A stretch of 64,000 nt of DNA, taken from NCBI RefSeq assembly GCF_017942085.1, contig NZ_JAGKSP010000013.1, positions 62,001 to 126,000 of the forward strand. Direction: 5' to 3'. Below the pieces are notes generated by a model. That model was not told the origin of the DNA. It made no database searches and saw nothing but the letters and a program-made list of their open reading frames with translations. How positions within the stretch are numbered: position 1 is the first letter of the stretch; every line of letters begins with the position of its first letter. This document shows, in pieces, positions 24,012 to 33,530 of the stretch. The translations under genes were made by a program, and so were the position numbers. This DNA is from Paenibacillus lignilyticus (GTDB taxonomy: Bacteria > Bacillota > Bacilli > Paenibacillales > Paenibacillaceae).

Positions 24012-26333
24012 ATGTACAAAAAATTACTTCTCACCTTCGTTGCCAGCATCACGTCGCTGATCTTGGTGCTATCCTCCTTGCTCTATTACAACTACAATTC
24101 TTCTATCGTAAGCACCGTAAAAGGAATGAATGAAAACCTCTTATCGAATATCAGCTACAGCTCCGTCTACATGGACACGATTTCGAAGAAGTTTTGCCAA
24201 TCGCTGATGCTGAACAATGCCATAAAGGCTTTCGCTTATAGTAACGACAATCAAGACGAAGACTTCTTAAATATCTTGGGTGCCATTCGCACGTTGAAGG
24301 AATTCACGATCCCGAACACCTACATCCACTCGACCTACGTGTATAACCGCCAAATCGATACCGTTATCGATTCAAGCTCCTTCTATAACGCTTCGAATTT
24401 CTATGACAAGGAAATCATTCGACTCATTAACGACGCCGGGACGGTTGCGCCGCTTAGCCTGAATCCGATCCCGAGAATAATTCCGGTGCCGCGCGGGTCC
24501 GATACGAGAACCGCCAACGTGTACACGTATATTTTGTTCGATAACAACGATTACAAAGGGAATTTCGACAGCGCCATCGTGTTAAACGTGGATGCCGAAT
24601 GGCTCAGGCTGACCATCTCCTCCCTGAACAAGCTCGGCAATGAAATTATCGTTTTGGATGATCAAGGAGATATCGTCAGCCACTCTTCTTCCGATATGTT
24701 CATGAGAAACGTTTCGAACGAGGGCTACCTGCAAGAAGTGCTTACCGCCTCCGCGCAGACGGGAACGTACATCGATCGGATGAATCGGGAGAAACACGTC
24801 ATCTCCTATGTTTCTTCCGACGTTCTGAAATGGAAATTCATTAGCCTGACGCCATATAACACCGCATTCTCCGCCGCCAAGAAGAACGGCATCATCACCG
24901 TTATCTTTTGCTTGATCGTCTTGCTGCTTGGCTTATTGTTCGCCGTACTCGCTTCCAAGAAGCTATACAGGCCGATCGGAGCGCTAACGAAGGGCATCAT
25001 CCAGAAGCTGGGACCGGAAAGCGCCCCCTCCAAAAACATGGACGAAATGGGCTACTTATCCACGGCGTTCACGGGAATGATCGATAAAACGCAAGTACTG
25101 GAAAATATGAAGAGGAACACGACGCCCGTCATAAAAAACGAATTTTTGAAAAACGTCGTAACCGGCCGCGCCTACTTGCCGTCCGACAAACTGATCGCCA
25201 AGCAGCAAGAGCTTCAGATCGATTTGGATTTTCAAAATCGCCTTTACTTGTTTATTCTGAAAATCGACTTCTATAAAGACTACGTAGACCGGCACAGCGA
25301 TAAAGACCGTTCCCTCTACCAATACGCAATCACGAATATTGCGCGGGAAATTACGGGGGAGCGCTTCAGAAATGAAGTCGTCGAGACGGCGCACGATCAG
25401 TTCGCCGTTCTGGCGGACATCGGCAGAGCCCCGGAGCAGCTGTCACAGCTAACGGAAATATTTCGCGGCCTCGTCGGCAAAATCCAAGCGAGTGTTATGG
25501 AGCTTCTAAACCTCTCGCTGACCGGAACGCTCGGCTTCGTCATCGAGTCACCGGATCGCATTAAAGGCGCCTACGACGAAGCGTTCAACCTGTCTATGTA
25601 TCGCATCAAGACGGGTCACGGCAGCATCATTTCACAGGAGACGCTGAAGGGAACGGATACGGGCTCCTTCATCTTCCCCGTGTCCAAAGAGAAGCAGCTT
25701 ATCGATTCCCTGAAGCTGGGAAGCGGCGAAGCTGCCAAGGATAACTATCGGGAAATCATTAAGGCGATTGAGCATTCTTCCTACGACAATATCTTAACGT
25801 CGGTCATTTATTTGTTTTTCTCGATTTACAACTCTCTTAACCGGATCGTCGAAGGCTCGGAATCCAAATTCAACTCGATTTCGATCAGCTTCTTCAACAA
25901 AGTATCCGGGTTCGAAACACTCGAAGAAATCGAGCGCACGTTCTTCGAATTAATCGACGAGATTATCGTGCTGAAGGACGGCGCGAAGGACAGGAAGAAA
26001 AACGACATCGTGAATGCCGCCATCGACCACATACACGCCGCCTTTGCAGACAAGAATCTCTCTTTGAACAGCTGCGCCGAATCGCTTTCCTTATCGTCCG
26101 TCTATCTCGGGAAACTGTTCAAGAACGCAACCGGCAGATCCGTGGCCGAATACATTACGATGGTCCGAATGGAGAAAATCAAAGAGTACCTCGAAAGCAG
26201 GAAGGTACCGATCAACGAAATTTTGGAGAGATGCGGCGTAGAGAAATCGAACTACTTCTACACCAGCTTCAAAAAATATTTCGGCGTCTCGCTTACCGAA
26301 TACAGATTGAAAAACGTGAATAACGATCGTTGA
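24012..26333 (+). CDS. Membrane-anchored AraC-family regulator with extracellular sensor domain
   Basis: A 773-residue one-component sensor-regulator built like the 12958-15297 product. Membrane helices at residues about 5-26 and 293-315 flank an extracellular Cache-like domain. A linker and a degenerate GGDEF-like region follow (LFILKIDFYKDYVDRH). The C-terminal AraC domain reads LNSCAESLSLSSVYLGKLFKNATGRSVAEY and INEILERCGVEKSNYFYTSFKKYFG, ending SLTEYR. The ATG follows AAGGTGG. It is divergent from the second importer operon, which it probably activates on sensing its sugar outside the cell. A cre-like site covers its promoter. Confidence 0.9.
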   Translation: MYKKLLLTFVASITSLILVLSSLLYYNYNSSIVSTVKGMNENLLSNISYSSVYMDTISKKFCQSLMLNNAIKAFAYSNDNQDEDFLNILGAIRTLKEFTIPNTYIHSTYVYNRQIDTVIDSSSFYNASNFYDKEIIRLINDAGTVAPLSLNPIPRIIPVPRGSDTRTANVYTYILFDNNDYKGNFDSAIVLNVDAEWLRLTISSLNKLGNEIIVLDDQGDIVSHSSSDMFMRNVSNEGYLQEVLTASAQTGTYIDRMNREKHVISYVSSDVLKWKFISLTPYNTAFSAAKKNGIITVIFCLIVLLLGLLFAVLASKKLYRPIGALTKGIIQKLGPESAPSKNMDEMGYLSTAFTGMIDKTQVLENMKRNTTPVIKNEFLKNVVTGRAYLPSDKLIAKQQELQIDLDFQNRLYLFILKIDFYKDYVDRHSDKDRSLYQYAITNIAREITGERFRNEVVETAHDQFAVLADIGRAPEQLSQLTEIFRGLVGKIQASVMELLNLSLTGTLGFVIESPDRIKGAYDEAFNLSMYRIKTGHGSIISQETLKGTDTGSFIFPVSKEKQLIDSLKLGSGEAAKDNYREIIKAIEHSSYDNILTSVIYLFFSIYNSLNRIVEGSESKFNSISISFFNKVSGFETLEEIERTFFELIDEIIVLKDGAKDRKKNDIVNAAIDHIHAAFADKNLSLNSCAESLSLSSVYLGKLFKNATGRSVAEYITMVRMEKIKEYLESRKVPINEILERCGVEKSNYFYTSFKKYFGVSLTEYRLKNVNNDR

Positions 26334-26398
26334 TCGGCTAGATGCCGATGCATAAACGGAAGCGGCAGTCGTCGTTATTGTGCTATGAAACAAGCAAA

Positions 26399-26422
26399 GA
26401 CCACCTCCGCGAGGAGGTGGTC
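26399..26422 (-). terminator. Perfect 10-bp hairpin between convergent genes
   Basis: GACCACCTCC and GGAGGTGGTC form a perfect 10-bp stem with a GCGA loop. The minus strand continues TTTGCTTGTTTC, a fair T-rich tail; the plus strand has no T-run. It probably ends minus-strand transcripts (the 37125-26495 operon, or one starting in repeat copy E4) and may also help stop the plus-strand regulator message. Confidence 0.65.
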
Positions 26423-26447
26423 TCGCATGGAGTCCGTTTACTTGCTT

Positions 26448-26512
26448 CATTATAGTGAGGATAATTATTCCTGTAAAATACCTATACCATCATATTAAAT
26501 AGATCTCAATCT
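26448..26512 (-). repeat. Intergenic repeat element, copy E4 (overlaps a gene end)
   Basis: The most diverged of five copies. It keeps a minus-strand promoter of good quality: TATAAT at 26449-26454 with TTTACA 17 bp upstream, plus the conserved ATCTAT block. The last six codons of the gene at 26495 lie inside the element. No gene follows; a transcript starting near 26442 would meet the hairpin at 26399-26422 within about 45 nt. Confidence 0.5.
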
Positions 26513-28912
26513 ATCTAAATCATCAAGCTTCCAATCTGTATTTACCGACTCAGGAGCACTTCGGGTGGAAACCTTAACACTTACGGAAGGCTTCGGCTCA
26601 CCTTCGAATTTACAACTGAACGAAATGGTTTGACTGCCTGCGCGAACGATCGGCGGCTCTGACGAGGCCTGTGCGGTTCGCAGTACATTCCAGTTCCTGT
26701 CCATAATCTGTCCAACTCGGTCTCCGTCACACACCAAATATTCACCGGCGCGCACTTCTGTTTCAAACGTCATGTATTGGCCATTCATGCAGATCGTCGG
26801 ACGCTTAATGTATCCTTCCTCATTACCGTACGCTGAGAGCACGCGCATGCTGAACCTTAACGGCTGCGCTTCATGCATGTTGAAGAACGGCCAATCAGCG
26901 CCGCCTGGCTGACCTGGCTGCAGCTCTTCCGGACTGCATACGAGCGGTGCAGATAGGCTGATCAAATACAAGCTCCAGCGATCCTCTTCAAGCTTCTCAA
27001 GATGCCAGTCGCTTGTCGGATCCTTCATCCTTTCCCGCTGATCCGGAGAGAATGCACCGATCTGCCGCGCTCTCTCCCAGCTGCTTACGTTCTCAAGCAG
27101 TTTGTCGCTATTACCATTTCGTCTCAGCACCGCCATTTCAGCAGACAACGCGAAACCCGCGTTAAAACCAGCCGCCTTCGACAATACCCATTCGATCTCG
27201 TCCGATGTTGTAGCTTCAAACCGATTGGATGCTGAGCGAATTAGAAACCATCCCAGCATCGGAGGGATAAAGTTTCTTTCGAAATAACGCTGGTTGCTAA
27301 GCCGCCATTCCAATTGTCCTTCGCGTGTTGCCACTCCCCATGGTTCGCCCCAATTAAATCTGGTAAAGATGTGCCATGCGTAATTGGACACGACAATGCT
27401 CGCGTCGTTAATGACCTCCTTGTTCCAGCCGTCATAGCACCGTTTAACGAAACGGTTTACGCCATAATCGTCTTGACCGGTTGCGTAACAGCCTTCCAGT
27501 CCATCAAAGGAAATTTGCTTCAAGCCTGAGTTACGGAACAGCTCGCCAATTCGATCGCTGTATTCGTCCTGCAGTTCAACATTCGGGAAAAATACATTAT
27601 ACGGATGATCCCATAAGCGACAAATTTCAGCACCTGCTTCATGCTCGGCAACGATTGTCCCGTTTACGCCTCTCTTAACGTCGAGAAGCTTCCATGGAGC
27701 GCTTTCCGATATGGAGCCGTATTCGATGAGCTCATTGCCGATGATTGCCGTTGTGCGATAAAGGTTTACCAAAAATGGCTTTGGGTTGTCTATGATTAGT
27801 TCGGCGGTTTCGGCTTCGCTCACAGCTTCGATTAAACGGGCCGTGCCAACGGTTTGCAATCTCTTATCCGGTTCCGGTGTTACGTAGGAATCATTAAGTG
27901 TCGTGAAATTCGAAAGGGTATGTACACCGACATGCACGCCTGCAGATTCAGCCGCTGCCACGCTCGCTCTAAGTCCTTCATCTCCGTTCGGAAAGCTCTC
28001 CGGCTTTAGAACAAAATGTCCCCATGTAGCGAACGGATCAGGATGGTACATGTACTTTAATCCCGCCTGCTTTGTGTACCTAATTGCTTCTGCGGTCGTC
28101 TCCTCAGTGAAATTTATGATTAAATACGACTGGGTCGCAGCGGGCGACACTTTCCCCCACACGCCTTCAATCGTTGGATGCGGCAAATTTTCGCTTAGCT
28201 CAATCTCCTCGATCGTCTCCAGAACATGCTCAACACCGCATCCGAACAACGCCACTTTAGAGCCGACGATTGCGGCGTCTTCGTTCTCTAACGGAGCTAC
28301 TTCAATATCGTTGATGCCCCATACCGGTCTTGTCCCGCCCTTAGTACGGTTTCTAGCATACGCCTGCAGCAGACTGCCTTCCTTCGTTGGCCACGCCGTG
28401 CTCAGCCTATATTCGAACTTCCCGTCCTCATAGAGTCCGTCAGCAAAGGCCAGCGCCTTCAGTTCTGAAGGCCATCCGCCTATCGTTTTAGCATTTAATG
28501 AAAGGAGACCTATCGCAAATATAGGATTATGAACAATCCCAACCGATTCTCCAATGGAACCACTAACTGTGGTTTCGAACGGCCCCCATATTACCGCGTC
28601 AATTGCATGTTTCTCAATTGCTTCTATTATGCGTGCAACCTCAAATGACGTGTAAAGCCCCTTCGAAACAACGTTAACATCCACCTGTACACCGCTGCTT
28701 TCAAAGAAAAGCGATAGCTTGCCCTCTTCATCGTCGTATACAGCACTGCTTGGCCTTTCGATCTCTTCGTTAATTACAATTCGAAGCAGTGGCGAACCTT
28801 GATCAGCCGCGTCATAAGTTCCGCCATGAGCCGTATCCGTAAGGCGCGTGATATTACCCGCTTTATCTATACAAAAAGATAATGAACCCGCATTAAACTG
28901 AGCGCACATCAT
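26495..28912 (-). CDS. Unclassified large protein, probable TIM-barrel glycosidase
   Basis: I place the start at the ATG at 28912 because AGGAG lies 8 nt upstream, giving 805 residues. The N-terminal about 260 residues look like a beta-sandwich. The middle region (GLKYMYHPDPFATWGHF, GVHVGVHTLSNF, LKQISFDGLEGCYATG) reads like beta/alpha-barrel strands, with an Asp in ISFDGLEG placed as a possible catalytic residue. The C-terminus is again beta-rich. There is no signal peptide. I do not recognise the GH family. It is the last gene of the operon with two GH38-like enzymes, so it probably hydrolyses the same imported glycan. A strong terminator-like hairpin lies just before its ribosome site. Confidence 0.6.
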   Translation of the reverse strand: MMCAQFNAGSLSFCIDKAGNITRLTDTAHGGTYDAADQGSPLLRIVINEEIERPSSAVYDDEEGKLSLFFESSGVQVDVNVVSKGLYTSFEVARIIEAIEKHAIDAVIWGPFETTVSGSIGESVGIVHNPIFAIGLLSLNAKTIGGWPSELKALAFADGLYEDGKFEYRLSTAWPTKEGSLLQAYARNRTKGGTRPVWGINDIEVAPLENEDAAIVGSKVALFGCGVEHVLETIEEIELSENLPHPTIEGVWGKVSPAATQSYLIINFTEETTAEAIRYTKQAGLKYMYHPDPFATWGHFVLKPESFPNGDEGLRASVAAAESAGVHVGVHTLSNFTTLNDSYVTPEPDKRLQTVGTARLIEAVSEAETAELIIDNPKPFLVNLYRTTAIIGNELIEYGSISESAPWKLLDVKRGVNGTIVAEHEAGAEICRLWDHPYNVFFPNVELQDEYSDRIGELFRNSGLKQISFDGLEGCYATGQDDYGVNRFVKRCYDGWNKEVINDASIVVSNYAWHIFTRFNWGEPWGVATREGQLEWRLSNQRYFERNFIPPMLGWFLIRSASNRFEATTSDEIEWVLSKAAGFNAGFALSAEMAVLRRNGNSDKLLENVSSWERARQIGAFSPDQRERMKDPTSDWHLEKLEEDRWSLYLISLSAPLVCSPEELQPGQPGGADWPFFNMHEAQPLRFSMRVLSAYGNEEGYIKRPTICMNGQYMTFETEVRAGEYLVCDGDRVGQIMDRNWNVLRTAQASSEPPIVRAGSQTISFSCKFEGEPKPSVSVKVSTRSAPESVNTDWKLDDLDRLRSI

Positions 28913-28928
28913 GAATTCTACTCCTCTC

Positions 28929-28963
28929 AAAAAGGGCGAAAATTGTTTGTCCAATTTTCGCCC
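28929..28963 (-). terminator. Strong terminator-like hairpin inside the GH38 operon
   Basis: On the minus strand GGGCGAAAATTG and its exact complement form a 12-bp stem (52-63 with 34-45 of the 28,900 block) with a 6-nt loop, followed by TTTTT. It lies 11 bp after the stop of the 28974 gene and just before the ribosome site of the next gene, so it should reduce expression of the last gene unless read through. Confidence 0.85.
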
Positions 28964-28973
28964 CTTGTTTGTA

Positions 28974-31046
28974 TTATTCGTTTGACTTCAGCGTAAGACG
29001 GAATCGGTACTTCATATCTTCCTCGAACCACATGACGAAATTTGTGCCCCATACGTTGTTATGCAGATTAAAGTGAAACCCTCCGTCAAGCGGGGCGAAG
29101 TTGTTGTCAAACTGAAGGATTCTCTTCTCTCCCGGACAAACAATAGGCGTATCCAACGTTTCGATGACCGCTGTGCCGTCCGCGCCTGCATAGAATAATC
29201 CGGACTGAATCCCATGCATATTTCTATTGCCGTTCTTGACTACGGACAACGGCGAAATGCGAGTTCCCAGCTTATCCATTTCCCAAATATTCGGATTGTC
29301 CACAATCGGCGAGAATGAGAACCAACTCGCCTCCGGCAGACGGCTTGCTTGTTTCCCTTGCCATTCCAACTGGGCCTCAAGAGTAGGCGCGTTGCACTGG
29401 AAGGTATACAGAACGTTCACCCGTTGCGGAGCTCCGTGATGCTCGCACACATAGTCCGGCAGCTTTAGTTCGACGCTAACAACTTCGCATTCCGGTTTTC
29501 TGTGCAGCTCGATCTTCTCGACTCTTGCCTTGAACTGTCTATGCTCCGGCTTAGGATCAACAAACTCAATGCCCGGCTTTCCTAAATCCGCTTCAGCCCA
29601 GCTGTGATGGAGCGGCAAGTTGGTTACATATTCTTTAAAATATTGGTCATAGCTCTCCTTGCTGAACGTTTCATAAATGAAGCTGCCCAGCTGATGTTCA
29701 TCATCCGCCCATACCTTCCCTGCTCCATCGATCAAAGAGCAGATGGAGCCCTCGGAAGAGAAAGCAACGCGGAATGTTCCCAGCTCATAGGATTCACCGA
29801 TTCGCATAGGCTCGGCAGTATCGGATAGTTGGCGTTCCGAAGTAGGATATAACCGATCAAGCGCACTCACCGCTTCTCTCGCCAATGCTTCCGGCAGAGC
29901 GGCAATAGCCCGGGATAAGTAGTCGCGCTGTTCTTGCCATGAACGTTCCACTTCGCTGAAGCGGCGGGTAGGATTCGCTAATTGACGGAGATAGTCGAAC
30001 TTCTTCCACTTCGTGTCATCGATCACATCCCGCTCTCTCGCGGCAGCCAGAGATGATGGCGAATAGCTGCTAAAGTCTACAAGATACACGGACTCATTCA
30101 ATCCCCACGTATGCTCGGGAATAAGCATTAAATCATCACAAAACCGAGCGTAAACTTCGCCTTGCGGATCCAGCGCGCCAGAACTTACCCACTGATCACG
30201 CAAACGAAGCAACTCACGGTAACGGGCGATTTTCCACGGATCAGAGGAAATGCCGTGAATCCAGGAGTCTCCGATCTCCTCCGTAACGACCGGCAAGAGA
30301 TGCTTGACGGCCTGCAGCTTCTCGGCGTAAGCATCCATTGTCGACGCTACAATGTCAGCGCCTGGATATTCGTGCAGAAGCTTCTCATATAACGCGCGTA
30401 CTTCTTCTATTGTAGGTGGACCATCGTTATCACCTGTATGCGCGAAGTACAGCGCGTCCTCCATCCCATCCAGATAGAACGGCCTGCCGTAAGCGTCGGC
30501 ATAATTCACAATGATTTCGGATCCATCCGCTGCCCGCCATACGAACAGCTTGGGAACCGACGGATTTTTACTTACAGGGTTCACGCCAAGGTGTAGATAT
30601 TGTATGCCTCGATCCGCCATCATCGGGACAATGGCGATCGTATGGCCGGGAACATCCGTCATTTTGGAAGCAATGGTTGTACGTCCGTACTTCTCATCCA
30701 GCTCCTGCGCAATGGAAAGCCCATAGTCAAACAAACGCTCATCCATGATCTCCGTATGGGTCGTAAACGGCAGGCCATGCCACACGATGCGGCCTTCTCG
30801 AATACCTTCCTCCATTCGAGCGCGCATGGGCTCGGACGCGTTTTGCAAATACTGCTTAATTAACCAAGAGCCTGTCGTCCATACGAACTTCACGGGTCCA
30901 TCCTCTTGCGCGAGCTTCTCGGATAGCTCCAACGCTTGCGGGATAAAGCTGTTCATATAACGATCGAATACATCTTGCGCCATATGGGTAAACCCGATAT
31001 CCAAATGCGTTTTGAAAATAACGTGGACTCTCTTAATCGCGTTCAT
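28974..31046 (-). CDS. GH38-like alpha-mannosidase-related protein (DUF5054-like)
   Basis: The start is the ATG at 31046, 2 bp after the stop of the preceding gene; 690 residues. The N-terminal domain has the GH38 metal-binding H-x-D in VIFKTHLDIGFTHMA (residues about 8-22). MTDVPGHTIAI, near residue 145, supplies an Asp at the position of the GH38 nucleophile. The C-terminal half is beta-rich (WFSFSPIVDNPNIWEMD), as in mannosidase C-terminal domains. No signal peptide. The lack of strong similarity to classical alpha-mannosidases suggests a divergent subfamily with another substrate. It is translationally close to the second GH38-like gene upstream, so the two may act on the same oligosaccharide. 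Confidence 0.75.
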   Translation of the reverse strand: MNAIKRVHVIFKTHLDIGFTHMAQDVFDRYMNSFIPQALELSEKLAQEDGPVKFVWTTGSWLIKQYLQNASEPMRARMEEGIREGRIVWHGLPFTTHTEIMDERLFDYGLSIAQELDEKYGRTTIASKMTDVPGHTIAIVPMMADRGIQYLHLGVNPVSKNPSVPKLFVWRAADGSEIIVNYADAYGRPFYLDGMEDALYFAHTGDNDGPPTIEEVRALYEKLLHEYPGADIVASTMDAYAEKLQAVKHLLPVVTEEIGDSWIHGISSDPWKIARYRELLRLRDQWVSSGALDPQGEVYARFCDDLMLIPEHTWGLNESVYLVDFSSYSPSSLAAARERDVIDDTKWKKFDYLRQLANPTRRFSEVERSWQEQRDYLSRAIAALPEALAREAVSALDRLYPTSERQLSDTAEPMRIGESYELGTFRVAFSSEGSICSLIDGAGKVWADDEHQLGSFIYETFSKESYDQYFKEYVTNLPLHHSWAEADLGKPGIEFVDPKPEHRQFKARVEKIELHRKPECEVVSVELKLPDYVCEHHGAPQRVNVLYTFQCNAPTLEAQLEWQGKQASRLPEASWFSFSPIVDNPNIWEMDKLGTRISPLSVVKNGNRNMHGIQSGLFYAGADGTAVIETLDTPIVCPGEKRILQFDNNFAPLDGGFHFNLHNNVWGTNFVMWFEEDMKYRFRLTLKSNE

Positions 31047-31047
31047 C

Positions 31048-33483
31048 CTACTCGTCCTCTCCAATGCGCCAAACGGTCAGTCCTGCGCCCATGGTATGGC
31101 AATGCCCGATTGCTTCGGCAGCCGATTTGACATTCTCACTCCATGCCAAGCTGTAGCGGAACTCATAGAAGCCGCCTAGTGTCGCTTTGAAATTCGTTTC
31201 CCAGTAATTCGTCATCGCCCAAATGTAAAGCATAGGCTTCATATCTTTCGCTTGCTGCGTATGCAGCAGACGTTTGCCATACTCCAGCGTGCCCAGCTGC
31301 AGAAGCGGTGTATCCGGCGTTGCCAGAATAAGAGAGCCTTTATCACTCACATAAGCAAGCCCTTCTTGGATGCAAGTAAAATCAAGGAGCGAGCCTGGTA
31401 TTTGGTCTACCCATGGACGAACCAGCGCGCCCGCTTTCTCGATCCAGAGCGTCTCTTCGCTATCCGATCCGGATGTAAACGGCAAGGAGAAATAAACATT
31501 TTCCGGTTCCCACACGGAGTCTTTATGAAGCCGAACCGCAACGTCGACACGATTAACTGTCGCAAACACCTTTAAGAACAATGAATAATAGCTTACGCCC
31601 GGAAGCTCAAACTGCAGCTCTACGGAACCGAACATCGGTCCGTTTTCCAATAGTTTCACTTTTACGAGGCGCCCGGCCGAACGGCGAACGTTCATCCCTT
31701 TCCGATTGCGTCCCATCGAACCGCGAGCCGAAACGCCCGGTGTCACTTCATAAACAGGTGTGAACGCCCCGTGCTTCCTGTCTTCGCGAATCTGTTCTTC
31801 CCCGGTCTCTTTGTTGATCCAGGAAATAATGCCTTCCTCTTCCGTCCAGCAAATACGAACAAATGGAGACTCAATCGAAAACTGGTTCGCGATAACGGTG
31901 CTCTCCGTTCGACCGCTTGGGAACATGTCATCGACGTCATCAACGCCATCTGTGGCAAGCAGCCGGTAATTATTCGTTGTTTTCGCCTTCGACACATTGG
32001 CCTGACGAAGCCTATACGCCTTCTGCTCACCCGGCTTCAGACTAGCTTCGATCGTTACACGTTGATAACCGGGCTGATGAGGAACGACAAGGCCCGTGCT
32101 TTCATCGATGATTTCAATGCCGTTCTTGAAGATTTCATTCTCGAACCCGTCCCATTCCAATTCCGCAAGCTGCCTGGAATGCTGCAGCTCCGTATTCGCT
32201 ACAAGATAACGGAATGCGCGGCCGGTGTGAAGCAGTGTGCCGCCTTTCGCATTTCGCACTTTATCTAACGCCGAATGAGCCAGACGGCTTCCATTCGCGG
32301 CATAAGCAAGCTTACGCACCTCAAGCATTTGGACATTAAAGTGCCATGGCTGATGAACGGAGGTGTGGAATCCCCATGTATGCTCCGCGTACATGACGAG
32401 CTGACGCTCAATTTCGTCAAGCTCCCGGCGGCTTACAATACGCTGCTCCGGATCAAGGCGCTTTACCTTGCGAAGCACGCGTTGACCATCCTTGAAGATT
32501 TGCGTATGCATCGGAGTCGAGCCCGCACCATCCGTCCACCAATCCGGCCAATCCCCGGCATGGATAGGAATATCGACCGGCTGACTCTTCACATGCCGGA
32601 AAAACTCGCTTAAGGTCGCCATTTGAATCTGTACCTGTTCCCCATGACGAGCATTCCACCTGTTGATGATGTCCATTATCGCTCCGTTCGGCGCCCCGTT
32701 GTCCGTCGCAAGGCCCGAGACCGTTACCGGCACGAAATCATACGGATAGTTCTCTTGTTCAAGCAAGCTTAAATAGCGGTCAATCCGTGTATCCATAATT
32801 TCATCGTGGTTGCTGACAATCGCCGGCGTATGGAACTCATCGCGAATGATGTAGCTGCCTACGGCATCCGGACACATGCCCAGCTCGTTGCCTAAGAAAT
32901 AATGATCCCCGTTCCAGACAAGCAATTTCTCTCCTTTTGGCGTCTCCCACCAGAAAGGCGTCTGTTTCTTTCCCAGAGCGAACATGCCGTGATGCGTATG
33001 GATACAGGAGAATAAATGCTGCACACCGGAATCCAACAAGCTTTGTCCATAGCCCCAGCTGTAGCCGTTAATGTCAGCCGTCATGGCCGAATCCACGTGC
33101 CGGCCAACGCTTCTTCCGTATTCCGCAGCCTTGGAATGAATCGCTTGCAGTAAATCGTAATCGGCGAGCTCTGTCATATTGAGATAGGTCCCGGACAGCT
33201 CGATATCGCCGCTGCGAACAGCTTCCGCGAAGTCACGTTTCTCCTCTTCGCTCGCTTCCTCCAGAAACTTCTCCACAGCCCAGAAGGTTTCACACGTCCA
33301 CTTGAACCCTTTCCACTCCGCTTTCTGCCCTTGCTCGATTTGCTTCGTAATTTGCAGGGCTTGCCGAATGAAATCGACATGGAATTGCTCAATTCTTTCT
33401 TGTCTTCTTGTATAGCCGATATCGGTATGAGAATGATGAATGACGAATATACGCCATTTGCGCCCCAACTTTTCCATTTGCAT
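31048..33483 (-). CDS. GH38-like alpha-mannosidase-related glycoside hydrolase
   Basis: An 811-residue protein. The metal-binding H-x-D lies at H19/D21 (IHHSHTDIGYT). The SAMTADINGYSWG segment near residue 133 corresponds to MTDVPGH in the next gene and would carry the nucleophile Asp. Typical GH38-type features follow: YAEHTWGFHTSVHQPWHF near residue 375, a helical domain and a long beta-rich C-terminus. No signal peptide. It is the first enzyme gene after the permeases of the third importer. Together with its downstream homologue it suggests degradation of a mannose-like glycoside. Two in-frame ATGs six bases apart compete; the first is used here. Confidence 0.75.
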   Translation of the reverse strand: MQMEKLGRKWRIFVIHHSHTDIGYTRRQERIEQFHVDFIRQALQITKQIEQGQKAEWKGFKWTCETFWAVEKFLEEASEEEKRDFAEAVRSGDIELSGTYLNMTELADYDLLQAIHSKAAEYGRSVGRHVDSAMTADINGYSWGYGQSLLDSGVQHLFSCIHTHHGMFALGKKQTPFWWETPKGEKLLVWNGDHYFLGNELGMCPDAVGSYIIRDEFHTPAIVSNHDEIMDTRIDRYLSLLEQENYPYDFVPVTVSGLATDNGAPNGAIMDIINRWNARHGEQVQIQMATLSEFFRHVKSQPVDIPIHAGDWPDWWTDGAGSTPMHTQIFKDGQRVLRKVKRLDPEQRIVSRRELDEIERQLVMYAEHTWGFHTSVHQPWHFNVQMLEVRKLAYAANGSRLAHSALDKVRNAKGGTLLHTGRAFRYLVANTELQHSRQLAELEWDGFENEIFKNGIEIIDESTGLVVPHQPGYQRVTIEASLKPGEQKAYRLRQANVSKAKTTNNYRLLATDGVDDVDDMFPSGRTESTVIANQFSIESPFVRICWTEEEGIISWINKETGEEQIREDRKHGAFTPVYEVTPGVSARGSMGRNRKGMNVRRSAGRLVKVKLLENGPMFGSVELQFELPGVSYYSLFLKVFATVNRVDVAVRLHKDSVWEPENVYFSLPFTSGSDSEETLWIEKAGALVRPWVDQIPGSLLDFTCIQEGLAYVSDKGSLILATPDTPLLQLGTLEYGKRLLHTQQAKDMKPMLYIWAMTNYWETNFKATLGGFYEFRYSLAWSENVKSAAEAIGHCHTMGAGLTVWRIGEDE

Positions 33484-33530
33484 CCTAAAATACAGTCCTC
33501 TCCACTAATGAATGATTTTCTCTGTACTAG

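Noticed and set aside
26091..26450. A 119-codon minus-strand frame starting right after copy E4
   Set aside because: It runs antisense to the conserved AraC domain of the 24012-26333 gene, has a low-complexity sequence and no ribosome site. I treat it as a shadow frame.
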